A DNA stretch of 64,000 nucleotides. It comes from Gammaproteobacteria bacterium (GTDB taxonomy: Bacteria; Pseudomonadota; Gammaproteobacteria; DSM-16500). The notes below the pieces were generated by a model. That model worked only from the letters and a program-made list of their open reading frames with translations. It did no database searches and was not told the DNA's origin. Position numbers and translations under genes: made by a program. Shown piece after piece: positions 21,821 through 31,877 of this stretch; the first letter of the stretch is position 1, and each line of letters starts with the position of its first letter. Location: contig JABDDF010000001.1 of assembly GCA_013287745.1 (NCBI GenBank), positions 29,903-93,902 on the forward strand, written 5' to 3'.

Positions 21821-24223
21821 ATGCAGCGTCCACAACACGAATTTTATGTACTTAGAGGTAATAGCCTTATAAATCAAGGAAATACAGATGAGGCTATTGT
21901 CTCCTATTTCCAAGCTATTACTTATAATGAGAATTACCTACCAGCTTATGCTGGCCTGGTGAAGGCTTATAAAGCAAAAGGTGATCACAAGGAGGTGGTT
22001 GAGTATTCCAGCAAAGTAATCGAATTGACAAAGAATGATGAAGAAAGAAAGGAAGCTTTTCTAGAACGCGCTGATGCTTATTTGGAATTAGATGAAGCAA
22101 ACAGTGCATTTGCTGATTATGAGCGTGTTATTCGCTTGGATCCTGGATATGCACCAGTTTACCTTAAGCGCGGGCGAGCTCTGGAAACAGAAGGAAAACA
22201 TGCTTCAGCAATTGACGAATACGATAAATTCATCAAATTAAATTCTTCGTTTGCGCTAGCTTACGTCATGCGTGGAGAAGCTTATCAGGAACTAGGAGAT
22301 TCTAGTAACAAACCTCAGGTACAGCTTCATTATTTCACTAAAGCGATTAATGATTTCGAGCAAGCTATTGCGAAAAATATAGCCAAGGAGCATGAAGATA
22401 ACGCCAAACAAAGCCTGGTGGATGCTTATCGAAGCCGTGGAGAGACTCATATAAAACTAGGAAATTCTGATGCTGCAATCGCTGATTACAAGCAAGCTAT
22501 CCAAATAGACCCAGGCGATATAGAAAATTATCGCGATTGCGGAGAAGTTTATAGTGATAAAAACGGAGACAATGATTTTTATGAGGCGATTGCTTATTTT
22601 AGTCAAGTCATTGCATTAAATGAAAATTATCCGGGAATTTACTTCCTACGTGGTTGTGCTCATGAAAAAAGAGAAGAGAATGATGAAGCGATCAGTGATT
22701 TCGAGAAGGCGCTGAACCAGGCTCCTGAGAACGGTGCTGAGATCCAGCGACGCCTTGAAGTACTCTATCGAAGTCGTCAGGAAAGTACCTACACAACACA
22801 AACGACACAGACTTATAACCCACAGTTTTATGGATATCCACCGCAGACTCAGACTTATCAACCACCGTATTACAGTCAGCCACAACAGACACAAACTTAT
22901 CAACCGCCGTATTATGCTCAGCCGCAGCAGACACAAACTCATCAACAGCCATATTATGAACATCCAGAAGAGGCGCCATCTTATCGTCCAGAATCTTCAT
23001 ACCAGCAAGAAAGCGTTGAGCCACAACCGAGAACTACGCAAGATTTTTGCGCTCTCGGACGCAAACGTCACGCCGAAGGAAATCTCGATGCAGCCATTGC
23101 CTGTTATCTGCAAGTTATTGAGCATGACTCAAACTACCCAGGAATTTATCTCCTGCTTGCTAATGCCTATGAACAAGGTGGTCATGCTAACGAGGCGATC
23201 GATAATTATAAGAAAGCCATCCAGCAAAATCCAAATGATGCGATAGCTTATTTCAATCTGGGGAATATCTATGGATGGAATGGGAAGCTTGACAACGCTC
23301 TTGATTATTACGATAAAGCCATTGCAATAAGTCCTGATGCGTCAAGCTATTTTGAACGCGCAGTCATTCATGAATCTCTAGGAAATTTTGATCTCGCGAT
23401 TGCTGATTTCAGTGAAGCTATTAAGCTCGAAAAGAATAGAGGTTTTGAGTTGGGTGAAGGTTATGGCGAAGCTCTTTTTCTTCGCGGCTCTATCTATGAA
23501 AAGCAAGGTAAATGGGATTTGGCATATGATGATTTTTCTGCTGTCATCCAATTTGACCCAAAAGATAGAGAGGCTTTTTTTAGATGTGGTTCTGTCTCGC
23601 TAGCAGATGGGAAGCCGAGTCGAGCTCTTTTTGAATTCGATCTCGCTATCAAAGATTACCCAGATGCCCCGGCAAAATATTATAGGGAAAGAGGAAAAGC
23701 TAATGAAGAATTGGCGAAGCTAAGCGAGGGACAATATTCTGAGGACATGTTTGCTCGTGCAATTTTTGATTATGACCGAACACTCGAGCTAAACAAGGGT
23801 GATTCAGAAGCCTATAACAAGCTAAAAGCACTGCTTGCTCAAAAAGATAGGGATAGAATTTATAGTATACTTGATCGTCTTCCTACCGAAGAGCATCTCA
23901 TTTTACTAGAATCTTGCCGCAGCATGAAACGTGGTCGACCCAATCCATTAAGCGAGCTCTTTATGCAGAAAATATGGTTTAAATCATTTGATCTTAATGC
24001 GATTGAGGGTGATATAAAGCGCTTGAGAAAAGAACTGGGGATAGTAGAAGAAAGTTTGTCAAGTTCGCTCCGTAGTCCGACTTCAACAACGACTACGACT
24101 ACAACAACCACGTATCACACACATTCTCCCAGGTTTTTAAGTGGAACCGGAACGCAGCAGCCGCAAGGCAGTCATGGTGCACAAACTCCTCACACACAAA
24201 CCAGGAAGGATCACAGAAAATAG
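21821..24223 (+). CDS. Large TPR protein with Tyr/Gln/Pro-rich repeat linker and poly-Thr tract
   Basis: Many TPRs (AIADYKQAIQIDPGDIENYRDCGEVY); linker YGYPPQTQTYQPPYYSQPQQTQTYQPPYYAQPQQTQTHQQPYYEHP; TSTTTTTTTTTYH near C-terminus. Confidence 0.88.
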   Translation: MQRPQHEFYVLRGNSLINQGNTDEAIVSYFQAITYNENYLPAYAGLVKAYKAKGDHKEVVEYSSKVIELTKNDEERKEAFLERADAYLELDEANSAFADYERVIRLDPGYAPVYLKRGRALETEGKHASAIDEYDKFIKLNSSFALAYVMRGEAYQELGDSSNKPQVQLHYFTKAINDFEQAIAKNIAKEHEDNAKQSLVDAYRSRGETHIKLGNSDAAIADYKQAIQIDPGDIENYRDCGEVYSDKNGDNDFYEAIAYFSQVIALNENYPGIYFLRGCAHEKREENDEAISDFEKALNQAPENGAEIQRRLEVLYRSRQESTYTTQTTQTYNPQFYGYPPQTQTYQPPYYSQPQQTQTYQPPYYAQPQQTQTHQQPYYEHPEEAPSYRPESSYQQESVEPQPRTTQDFCALGRKRHAEGNLDAAIACYLQVIEHDSNYPGIYLLLANAYEQGGHANEAIDNYKKAIQQNPNDAIAYFNLGNIYGWNGKLDNALDYYDKAIAISPDASSYFERAVIHESLGNFDLAIADFSEAIKLEKNRGFELGEGYGEALFLRGSIYEKQGKWDLAYDDFSAVIQFDPKDREAFFRCGSVSLADGKPSRALFEFDLAIKDYPDAPAKYYRERGKANEELAKLSEGQYSEDMFARAIFDYDRTLELNKGDSEAYNKLKALLAQKDRDRIYSILDRLPTEEHLILLESCRSMKRGRPNPLSELFMQKIWFKSFDLNAIEGDIKRLRKELGIVEESLSSSLRSPTSTTTTTTTTTYHTHSPRFLSGTGTQQPQGSHGAQTPHTQTRKDHRK

Positions 24224-24251
24224 CAAGATGCTGGGAAAAAACCCTAAGTAA

Positions 24252-24324
24252 TGGGTCGTCTGCGATTCGAACGCAGGACCAACAGGTTAAAAGCCTGCTG
24301 CTCTACCGACTGAGCTAACGACCC
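24252..24324 (-). tRNA. tRNA-Lys (anticodon TTT)
   Basis: Reverse complement GGGTCGTTAGCTCAGTCGGTAGAGCAGCAGGCTTTTAACCTGTTGGTCCTGCGTTCGAATCGCAGACGACCCA forms a cloverleaf with CTTTTAA anticodon loop; CCA not encoded. Confidence 0.97.
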
Positions 24325-24463
24325 ATTGAAGCGGTGTAACAGAGTGGCTTATATTACTAATTTTTAAAAAAATAGCAATATTTACGTGGAAAGAGTGGGT
24401 GGAAAAATTTGGGATGATGGAAAAATACTGCGTGTGATTTTTAAGGTTAGGTGTGCTTCCATT

Positions 24464-24751
24464 GCCCTCACCCCCTGCCCCTCTCCCCTCGCAAAAAGCG
24501 CTCCGGGAGAGGGGAGCTTCCTAAGTTTCGCCCTCTCAACTCCAAAAATGCTAGGGAGAGGGGAGCTTTCTAAGTTTCGTCTTCTCAACTCCAAAAATGC
24601 TAGGGAGAGGGGAGCTTTCTAAGTTTCGTCTTCTCAACTCCAAAAAACACTAGGGAGAGGGGAGCTTTCTTAGGGAATAAACAGGAGAAACTTAGGAGGC
24701 TCCCCTCTCCCGGAGCGCTTTTTGCGAGGGGAGAGGGGCAGGGGGTGAGGG
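24464..24751. repeat. Palindromic repeat family C (left of DUF559 gene), with internal tandem units
   Basis: Outer arms ccctcaccccctgcccctctcccctcgcaaaaagcgctccgggagagggg and reverse complement; internal repeats of ctagggagaggggagctttctaagtttcgtcttctcaactccaaaaa. Confidence 0.92.
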
Positions 24752-24771
24752 CTTGAGGGACGCCACCCAAC

Positions 24772-25110
24772 CTAAGCCTCCAACAAATTCAAAATACTCT
24801 CCAACACGCCTCTCGTGTTTTTAAAAACCTCGTTATTCCAAACCCGAATTACGCTATAACCCTCTTTTTCCAAAAACTTAGTCCGACGATTGTCATACTC
24901 AACCGCTCCCATATGCTGACCACCATCTACTTCAATGATTAATTTTTTCTCGCGACAAACAAAATCAGCAATGTAGGGCCCAATCGCAAACTCACGAACA
25001 AATCTGTAGCCATTTAATCGCCTATTTCTTAAAAAATACCAGATGCGATTTTCGGCAGAAGACATGTTTTTTCTGAGTGTACGAGCGCGGTGTTTCAGTG
25101 TTTCTTTCAT
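24772..25110 (-). CDS. DUF559-like endonuclease-domain protein
   Basis: LRKNMSSAENRIWYFLRNRRLNGYRFVREFAIGPYIADFVCREKKLIIEVDGGQH signature. Confidence 0.87.
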   Translation of the reverse strand: MKETLKHRARTLRKNMSSAENRIWYFLRNRRLNGYRFVREFAIGPYIADFVCREKKLIIEVDGGQHMGAVEYDNRRTKFLEKEGYSVIRVWNNEVFKNTRGVLESILNLLEA

Positions 25111-25129
25111 GGTTTGTTACTCCCCTTTG

Positions 25130-25318
25130 CCCTCACCCCCTGCCCCTCTCCCCTCGCAAAAAGCGCTCCGGGAGAGGGGAGCTTCCTAAGTTTCGCCCTC
25201 TCAACTCCAAAAATGCTAGGGAGAGGGGAGCTTTCTTAGGGAATAAACAGGAGAAACTTAGAACGCTCCCCTCTCCCGGAGCGCTTTTTGCGAGGGGAGA
25301 GGGGCAGGGGGTGAGGGC
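25130..25318. repeat. Palindromic repeat family C (right of DUF559 gene)
   Basis: Same outer arms and ctccaaaaatgctagggagagggg core as 24464-24751. Confidence 0.92.
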
Positions 25319-25331
25319 CATGGAGAATTTC

Positions 25332-25982
25332 CTACCTCCCCGCCACATCACCCCACAAATATTTATGCAATTGAATTTGCAAGCGCACCGGCAATTGGTC
25401 ACGTAAAATCCAATCTCCCAATTGACCCGCCTGCATTTGCTGATAAGAAGGTGAAAACAGAATCTCGCAGTAATCCGATAAGCGATGACGAGCAAGAATA
25501 TCCCTAGCCCAAAGATAATCAGCCTCATCACAAATCACAAATTTGACTTGATCATGCGGTAAAAGATAGCGCAGATTATCCCAATAATTTTTGTCTACTT
25601 CGCCCGAAGCAGGCGTTTTAATATCGACAATTTTAACGACACGAGGATCAACCGCTTCGACAGATAAGGCACCACTGGTTTCTAAGGAAACTTGATAGCC
25701 TTGATCACAAAGCCGTATCAGCAATAAAAGGCAGGATTTTTGCGCAAGCGGCTCACCGCCTGTCACTGTCACATAAGGAGTGCGATATTTGCTAACTTCA
25801 GCGCAAATCTGATCAAGTTCATATTTGCGGCCGCCATGAAAGGCATAAGCTGTATCACAATATTGACAACGAAGAGGACAACCCGTTAAACGGACGAAGA
25901 CAGTCGGCAAGCCAACTGTCCTAGTTTCACCTTGTAAGGAAAAAAAGATTTCGCTAATGCGTAAGCTGTTACTCGTATCCAC
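25332..25982 (-). CDS. queE: 7-carboxy-7-deazaguanine synthase
   Basis: EIFFSLQGETRTVGLPTVFVRLTGCPLRCQYCDTAYAF radical SAM signature. Confidence 0.93.
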   Translation of the reverse strand: MDTSNSLRISEIFFSLQGETRTVGLPTVFVRLTGCPLRCQYCDTAYAFHGGRKYELDQICAEVSKYRTPYVTVTGGEPLAQKSCLLLLIRLCDQGYQVSLETSGALSVEAVDPRVVKIVDIKTPASGEVDKNYWDNLRYLLPHDQVKFVICDEADYLWARDILARHRLSDYCEILFSPSYQQMQAGQLGDWILRDQLPVRLQIQLHKYLWGDVAGR

Positions 25983-25993
25983 AAATCACGTTA

Positions 25994-27007
25994 CTAATGT
26001 CCAGATTGCTGCTGTATTTGTTTTAAGTTTTCTGCCGCGAGCCTAGCGGAAGCTGTGCCCGGATAATGATTGATCACCTTTTTGAAGGCTGCCTTTGCAT
26101 CCGACCATTTTGATTGCGATGCAAAAATCAAACCGACTTTTAATTGCGCATCTGAAACACGTGGACTATCAGGGAAGGTCTTGAGTACCGTTGAAAATTC
26201 AGTCAAGGCTTGATCATTTTTACCCATCAATCCATACAATTCACCCAGCCAATAATGCGCATTAGAAGCAAATTGACCCGAAGGATATTTGTGCAGCATC
26301 GATTGCAAGGCTTGCACTGCTTCATTATATTTTTTTGCTTTAATCATGTTGTAAGCCGTTTGATAAATTTCCTGTTCTTCTGCGACATCGGGTTGATCTG
26401 AGGCTGTTTTGGATGCGCTATCATCGACTGCCGCTGTTGGAACTATTTTAGCTGGAGACTTTACTATTTGCGCTTTTCGATTTGCTTTGGCCGCATTCTG
26501 TGTCGATGAATCATCATTTGCAGCCGCATCTTCTTTCGCTGCAACATCGTTTGATTTAACTTTATTTTGCTGTGACAAACGTTTATCGACATCTTGATAT
26601 TGCGTCTTCAACTGCGTTTGCACTTGCTGCAATTGATGCGTCAATTGTTCAACCTGTCCTTGCAAGGATTGTACTTGATCTTGCAAGGAACCAAGACGTG
26701 TTGATAGATCGTTATTTTGCATGCTGTTAATTTGCTGTTCTACTCGCTGCATGCGTTGTTCAACACTCAAATTTTCTGAGCGCATGCTAGCAGGAGCAGC
26801 CTGCCGATTAGCAGCTGCTTGGCTATTATAATCCTGATCTGGCGCTGGCGGGGGCACATCCTGCCCTTGTTGATCCGTGCTATTACCAAGTTCCATAGAA
26901 TCCGCATCATAAACAGGTGCAGATTCCGCAAATACAGGTGCTGCTACCAAAGCTGCACCCAGAACAATTGCATGAAAAATCAATGCCACGCGCGAGAAAT
27001 ACATCAT
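25994..27007 (-). CDS. cpoB: Tol-Pal system coiled-coil/TPR protein CpoB (YbgF)
   Basis: Signal peptide, coiled coil, C-terminal TPRs (YNMIKAKKYNEAVQALQSMLHKYPSGQFASNAHYWLGELY); follows pal. Confidence 0.9.
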   Translation of the reverse strand: MMYFSRVALIFHAIVLGAALVAAPVFAESAPVYDADSMELGNSTDQQGQDVPPPAPDQDYNSQAAANRQAAPASMRSENLSVEQRMQRVEQQINSMQNNDLSTRLGSLQDQVQSLQGQVEQLTHQLQQVQTQLKTQYQDVDKRLSQQNKVKSNDVAAKEDAAANDDSSTQNAAKANRKAQIVKSPAKIVPTAAVDDSASKTASDQPDVAEEQEIYQTAYNMIKAKKYNEAVQALQSMLHKYPSGQFASNAHYWLGELYGLMGKNDQALTEFSTVLKTFPDSPRVSDAQLKVGLIFASQSKWSDAKAAFKKVINHYPGTASARLAAENLKQIQQQSGH

Positions 27008-27010
27008 AGA

Positions 27011-27535
27011 TTACCGTTTGTAATAAACTAATACGACACGACGATCTTGCTGATAATCAGCTTCTGTTCGACCTTGCACAGCTAATTTTTCAGCGCCATA
27101 ACTGACGACATGAATTTGACCGGGATTGACGCCCTTGGCAATTAAGATATTAGCCACTGCCTTAGCACGGCGCTCACCTAAGCCAATGTTATATTCACGG
27201 CTGCCGCGTGGATCAGTATGTCCTTCCACGGTTGCAGACACGCCTGAATGAGATAATAGGAAATTTGCTTGAGCAGCGATCGCAGGCTTATCAGCCTCCT
27301 GCACCACATTGCTATCATAAGCAAAATAATAAACACGGCCTGAATGTCTTCCGCCGCCGCTTTCATCACCAAAATTTGAGCCCTGTCCCAAGCCTGAGGC
27401 TTGTGCATTATCGCTATAAGCAGCATTGGCATCGTTAATCGAGGATTGATCTTGCTTGTGTTTGGTCGCGCATGCGGTCAGTGCAAATACACTGCAAGCA
27501 ACTACAATAACTTTAATCCATTGTTTAGCTTTCAT
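27011..27535 (-). CDS. pal: Peptidoglycan-associated lipoprotein
   Basis: Lipobox FALTACA; OmpA-like ATVEGHTDPRGSREYNIGLGERRAKAV. Confidence 0.95.
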   Translation of the reverse strand: MKAKQWIKVIVVACSVFALTACATKHKQDQSSINDANAAYSDNAQASGLGQGSNFGDESGGGRHSGRVYYFAYDSNVVQEADKPAIAAQANFLLSHSGVSATVEGHTDPRGSREYNIGLGERRAKAVANILIAKGVNPGQIHVVSYGAEKLAVQGRTEADYQQDRRVVLVYYKR

Positions 27536-27617
27536 TATTTTTCCCCATGTTTCTAAATTAAATTAGACGTAAAAGTATACCGTGAAATAAAGAGTTATCA
27601 AGGGTTGATCGTAATAT

Positions 27618-27712
27618 ACCGTTCGAGACGGCGCAGGCCTGTCATTCCCGCGTAGGCGGGAATGACAGGCCTGCGCAGGAATGACAGGCCTGCGCCGTCT
27701 CGAAGGGTATTT
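27618..27712. repeat. Inverted repeat between pal and tolB
   Basis: gagacggcgcaggcctgtcattcccgcgtaggcgggaatgacaggcctgcgc...gacaggcctgcgccgtctc. Confidence 0.85.
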
Positions 27713-29006
27713 ACACCGGCGACCAAGCAGGATCCTGTGCCTCACCATTACGTGCTGGCAAACGTAATTGAATGCGGCCATCTGTCGACACCATGCCCAA
27801 GACATTGCGACCGCCATAAAGTGTTTCATAAAGAACCATGCTACCATTTGGCGCCATACTGGGCGAAGCACTATCAACGACTGAACCACTTAGAACACGC
27901 ATTCTGCCTGTATCTAAATCAAGCAAGGCAATACTATAAATGCCTGCTACCTTATGAATCATCGCCACCGACTTTCCATCACGTGAAAATGAAGCACGTG
28001 CATTGTAATCGCCGTCAAAGGAAAGTCTTGTCGCCGCGCCATTGGCCAAATCAATTTGATAAATTTGTGTTCCACCACCACGGTTTGATGTAAATAATAA
28101 AGAACGGCCATCAGGCGACCAAGCCGGTTCTGTATTGATATAAAAATCATGCGTTAATTGGCTCAAGGCTTGAGAATTAATATCCATCACATAAATATTG
28201 GGAGCACCGCTTTTTGATAAAACTAAGGCTAATTTCCTACCATCAGGCGACCAAGCTGGTGCGCCATTAATGCCAGAAAAATGGCTTAATACGCGTCTGG
28301 CACCACTTGCCACATCTTGCAAGTAAATACCTGCACGATGATTTTCGAAGGAAACATAGGCAATTTGCCTGCCATTTGGCGACCATGATGGTGACATAAT
28401 GGGTTCAGGTGAATTGAGCAAGGGACGCGGATTGTAGCCATCTTGATCTGATACTTCTAAACTATAACGTGCGGCTCTTTGATCATGCTGCACCACAACA
28501 TAGGCTAATTTAGTCGAGAAAACGCCAGGAATACCGGTTAATTGTTTAAAAATAATATCGCTAATATGATGGGCTACAGCTCTTAAATTGCTAGCTGTCA
28601 CCGTATAAGTTTTACTGACGACGACATTCGCCGCCTTACTAGCCTGATAGGCATCCACTAATTGGAAGCTCACTTGATATTGATCGGCGCCCAGCGAATT
28701 CACTTTGCCAACGACAACTTGATCCGCGCCTAAACGATGAAAATAGGAAGTAGAAACTTGCTGCGCATCACTAGGATATTGATTGAGCGCATTATTTCCA
28801 TAGACTTTAAATCGTCCGCTAGTTTGCAAATCATTGCCAATAATGCCAGCGATATCCTGTGGCGGTGTATCACTACCTGCGGCAAAAGGCACAACAGCAA
28901 TAGGAATCGCACCTACTACACCTTGCGTCAATTCCATCTTTAAAATGGCTGAGGCGGAATAGGGGAGAATGAGTGTCACTAATAAAAGAATAATTTTGCG
29001 TATCAT
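27711..29006 (-). CDS. tolB: Tol-Pal system beta-propeller protein TolB
   Basis: Repeated WSPDGR blades ([30 protein letters not shown]). Confidence 0.96.
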   Translation of the reverse strand: MIRKIILLLVTLILPYSASAILKMELTQGVVGAIPIAVVPFAAGSDTPPQDIAGIIGNDLQTSGRFKVYGNNALNQYPSDAQQVSTSYFHRLGADQVVVGKVNSLGADQYQVSFQLVDAYQASKAANVVVSKTYTVTASNLRAVAHHISDIIFKQLTGIPGVFSTKLAYVVVQHDQRAARYSLEVSDQDGYNPRPLLNSPEPIMSPSWSPNGRQIAYVSFENHRAGIYLQDVASGARRVLSHFSGINGAPAWSPDGRKLALVLSKSGAPNIYVMDINSQALSQLTHDFYINTEPAWSPDGRSLLFTSNRGGGTQIYQIDLANGAATRLSFDGDYNARASFSRDGKSVAMIHKVAGIYSIALLDLDTGRMRVLSGSVVDSASPSMAPNGSMVLYETLYGGRNVLGMVSTDGRIQLRLPARNGEAQDPAWSPV

Positions 29007-29045
29007 AAATACCTCGCGTTTCTTTCTATAAGTTATATATCACAT

Positions 29046-30527
29046 CTAGGCTTGAACTGCCATTTTTTCCATCACTTCTTTTGCTGATAACAGAGGAAAT
29101 ACGGCCTCGCCTTGCATCAAGGAACAACCCAAATTTTTTAGTGTATTTATTTGTGATGTTGATTCTAATCCCGGAACAATCAATTGCATGGACATATTTT
29201 TAGCCAGATAAACTAAAGAGGCGATCAATGTTGGCACATTGACATTCGTTTCTAATTCACTCGCAAATGAAGCATCTAATTTAAGAAAATGAACATGAAA
29301 ATTTTTTAAGTAGCGTAATGAAAAATCATTTGCGCCAAATTCTTCAATCGCTAATTTTACATTTAAATATTCCAGCATATTAAATGCTTTTTCTAAAACA
29401 TCAAAAGAAAGATGGTCTGATTGCTCCTTCATTTCAAATAAAATATGCTCTGGATTAAATGCTATCTCTTGCAATACTTGCGAAATTTGATAAATGAAAT
29501 GACTACTACCCAATTGTTTAAGTAATAAGGGCACACCCAAATAGACAGGCGTAAATCCAACTGAACGCCATTGCAGAAAATGTCTGCATGCATGACGTAA
29601 TATCCATAATGAAATATCATTTAATTTATTTTGCGCTGCCGCACATCGATATAGTTCTGCTGGTTTAATGACACCCAATTCAGGATGATGCCAATATAAT
29701 AAAGCATCCATGCAAAAAATTGTTTGGTTATTTTCATCCTTGATCGGTTGATAGTAAATTGCGAATTGCTCATAGACAGCACTTTGTGCCAAAGCAGTAT
29801 TTAAGATAAATTCGCGTTGATTTATTTTGTTAAAATTTTCTTGATAGAATTGATACATTTGCTTGTTATTAGTTTTTGCCATTTGCAAAGCTTCATCGAC
29901 GCGTCGTAATAATTCATCAGCATTTTGTGCATCTTGCGGATATGTCGCAATGCCAATCGAAATATTCAAATACATTTCCTGTTGATTGATTTCAACAGGT
30001 TGAATCATGGCTTGCAAAATTCGCTGCGCGACAATGGCAGCCATTTCAGGCTTGGATAATTGACTTAATAAAATAACAAAAATATCTTTGTTATAACGGC
30101 TCACGCTATCCACTTGCCTTACTGAAGACTGCAATCGTTTTGCAAGCATACGAAGCACTTGATCACCCGCTTCGTATCCGAGTGCCTCATTAATCATTTT
30201 AAATTGCTTGATATCGACAAACAAAACGCCCATCGGCACTTGCGAACGCTCACTGGCTTTGATGCAATGACGAAGACGGTCTTCAAATAATTGCCAGCCT
30301 AATAATTCAGTGACGGGATCTTGAATGGCGGAGGATAATTGCTGCTGCAATGAAGTTAATTTTTCTTGTAGTGCGAGTTCATTGGCTTGTGATTGATGTA
30401 AGTTTTGCGTTATTTCTGCCGCAAATTTAGTATGCATATGGTTTTTATAGATTGCATAAGCAAATAAAAGAATAGCGATGCTTGTCATGATGATTAATAA
30501 GAACATTGCGCTTACTCTCCTTGTCAC
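29046..30527 (-). CDS. GGDEF-EAL tandem protein with degenerate catalytic motifs
   Basis: GGDEF fold (ITELLGWQLFEDRLRHC-type start, GVLFVDIKQFKMINEALGYEAGDQVL) but SRYNKDIF in place of GGDEF; EAL region has MDALLYW and EEFGAND in place of EALLRW and DDFGT. Confidence 0.85.
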   Translation of the reverse strand: MTRRVSAMFLLIIMTSIAILLFAYAIYKNHMHTKFAAEITQNLHQSQANELALQEKLTSLQQQLSSAIQDPVTELLGWQLFEDRLRHCIKASERSQVPMGVLFVDIKQFKMINEALGYEAGDQVLRMLAKRLQSSVRQVDSVSRYNKDIFVILLSQLSKPEMAAIVAQRILQAMIQPVEINQQEMYLNISIGIATYPQDAQNADELLRRVDEALQMAKTNNKQMYQFYQENFNKINQREFILNTALAQSAVYEQFAIYYQPIKDENNQTIFCMDALLYWHHPELGVIKPAELYRCAAAQNKLNDISLWILRHACRHFLQWRSVGFTPVYLGVPLLLKQLGSSHFIYQISQVLQEIAFNPEHILFEMKEQSDHLSFDVLEKAFNMLEYLNVKLAIEEFGANDFSLRYLKNFHVHFLKLDASFASELETNVNVPTLIASLVYLAKNMSMQLIVPGLESTSQINTLKNLGCSLMQGEAVFPLLSAKEVMEKMAVQA

Positions 30528-30577
30528 AGAATCACAGGCTAGTCATGCCCCCAAAACAACACCCCTGGCACAACAAC

Positions 30578-31408
30578 TCATCCACTAACACTCTCCGGCT
30601 TCACCTTCAATACAAACTGACGAAATGCAGCAAAGGCATCCGCATCATCTGGCACAGGCAGAGGCGATGCTTTCAACACCGCAGCACGCGCAGAACTATC
30701 TAAGGCCGTATCGCCGCTTGATTTCGTTACTTGCACATCTAACACCATACCACCTGGCGCCACGCGAATCATTAACTCACAATAAAGATTTTTATTTGCC
30801 TGCGGTGGAACAAGCCATTGTTCGCCAATGGCTTGTATGATCAAGGCCTTGTATTTATTCACTTCACCCTGTGCCTCACGCGCTTCAGTCGCTTGCAATT
30901 TAATTTTTTCATTAAGCAATTGCTGACGTAAAGATTTTTCAGCCTGCTCTTTTAAATGTTTTTGAAAAGTTGTCTGTAGTTTTTGCGGCTTAATTTGCTG
31001 CTGTTTCTTTTTAATTTTATTGATATCATCCATTAAATTTTTGGCTAGCAATTCGCGATGCTGCTTTTCTTGCAATGCCTTTTTTGCTTGTAATTTCTTT
31101 TTATCCAAGACTTTTAAGGCAATGACATCCTTCATTATTTTAGGCGGTTCAATCGCTTTGGCAGGCAGTGCTTTTTGCGGTGTGACTGGCGGAGAGGGTG
31201 TTTTAATAATTTTGCTCGTACTAACATCGCCCAGTATCACAGCACTAATCACATCTTGTTTATTGGTATTTTCAAAAACAGGCAGCGGTGTGGCGATATC
31301 TAAATTAAAAATTAATACGCATAAAATCAAAGCATGCAAGCTCAAGGAATAAATAAAATATTTTTTCTGCGAAGATGTCTCCGCATTTTTTATCTTATTT
31401 TGTTGCAT
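30578..31408 (-). CDS. tolA: TolA-like protein
   Basis: N-terminal TM, Lys/Gln-rich coiled coil, C-terminal TonB/TolA-like domain (LYCELMIRVAPGGMVLDVQVTKSSGDTALDSSARAAVLKASPLPVP); after tolQR. Confidence 0.9.
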   Translation of the reverse strand: MQQNKIKNAETSSQKKYFIYSLSLHALILCVLIFNLDIATPLPVFENTNKQDVISAVILGDVSTSKIIKTPSPPVTPQKALPAKAIEPPKIMKDVIALKVLDKKKLQAKKALQEKQHRELLAKNLMDDINKIKKKQQQIKPQKLQTTFQKHLKEQAEKSLRQQLLNEKIKLQATEAREAQGEVNKYKALIIQAIGEQWLVPPQANKNLYCELMIRVAPGGMVLDVQVTKSSGDTALDSSARAAVLKASPLPVPDDADAFAAFRQFVLKVKPESVSG

Positions 31409-31427
31409 AAACTTTTCACCCTCAAGT

Positions 31428-31877
31428 TTATACTCGGCTTGCAGGCGGCGGCTGAGTAATCAAGCCCACACTTTTTGCTCCTGCTTGCTGTAATAAAGCC
31501 ATCGCATCCATAATTTTACCGTAATTCGCGCTTTTATCGCCGCGTACTAACACGGGACGCTGCTCACCATTTTGCTGCGTCTTTAATTGAGTCGTGATGA
31601 GATAAATCAAAGTGCGTGCCGTGATGGGCTGGCTCGGCTTGTCCGCCAAATTAAAATAATAATTACCAGCAGCATCAACTGTCACAATCAATGGTTCTTT
31701 CTGATCGTCATTCATTGCCTTCGCTTGGGTTTGCGGTAAATTCACTTTGACTCCCTGGGTTAACAAGGGCGTCGTGATCATAAAGATCACCAGCAAAACT
31801 AACATGACATCAATAAAGGGCACGACATTAATGTCAGACATGGGACGGCGTTTTCCAGGCTGATGAATATGTGCCAT
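31428..31877 (-). CDS. tolR: TolR
   Basis: MSDINVVPFIDVMLVLLVIFMITTPLLTQGVKVNLP (ExbD/TolR). Confidence 0.95.
   Translation of the reverse strand: MAHIHQPGKRRPMSDINVVPFIDVMLVLLVIFMITTPLLTQGVKVNLPQTQAKAMNDDQKEPLIVTVDAAGNYYFNLADKPSQPITARTLIYLITTQLKTQQNGEQRPVLVRGDKSANYGKIMDAMALLQQAGAKSVGLITQPPPASRV

Noticed and set aside
24386-24622. ORFs over family C palindromes
   Set aside because: Sequence is palindromic/tandem repeat, and the translations simply follow the repeat.
24772-25110. DUF559 gene as part of a restriction-modification system
   Set aside because: No methyltransferase is adjacent; neighbours are repeats and queE.
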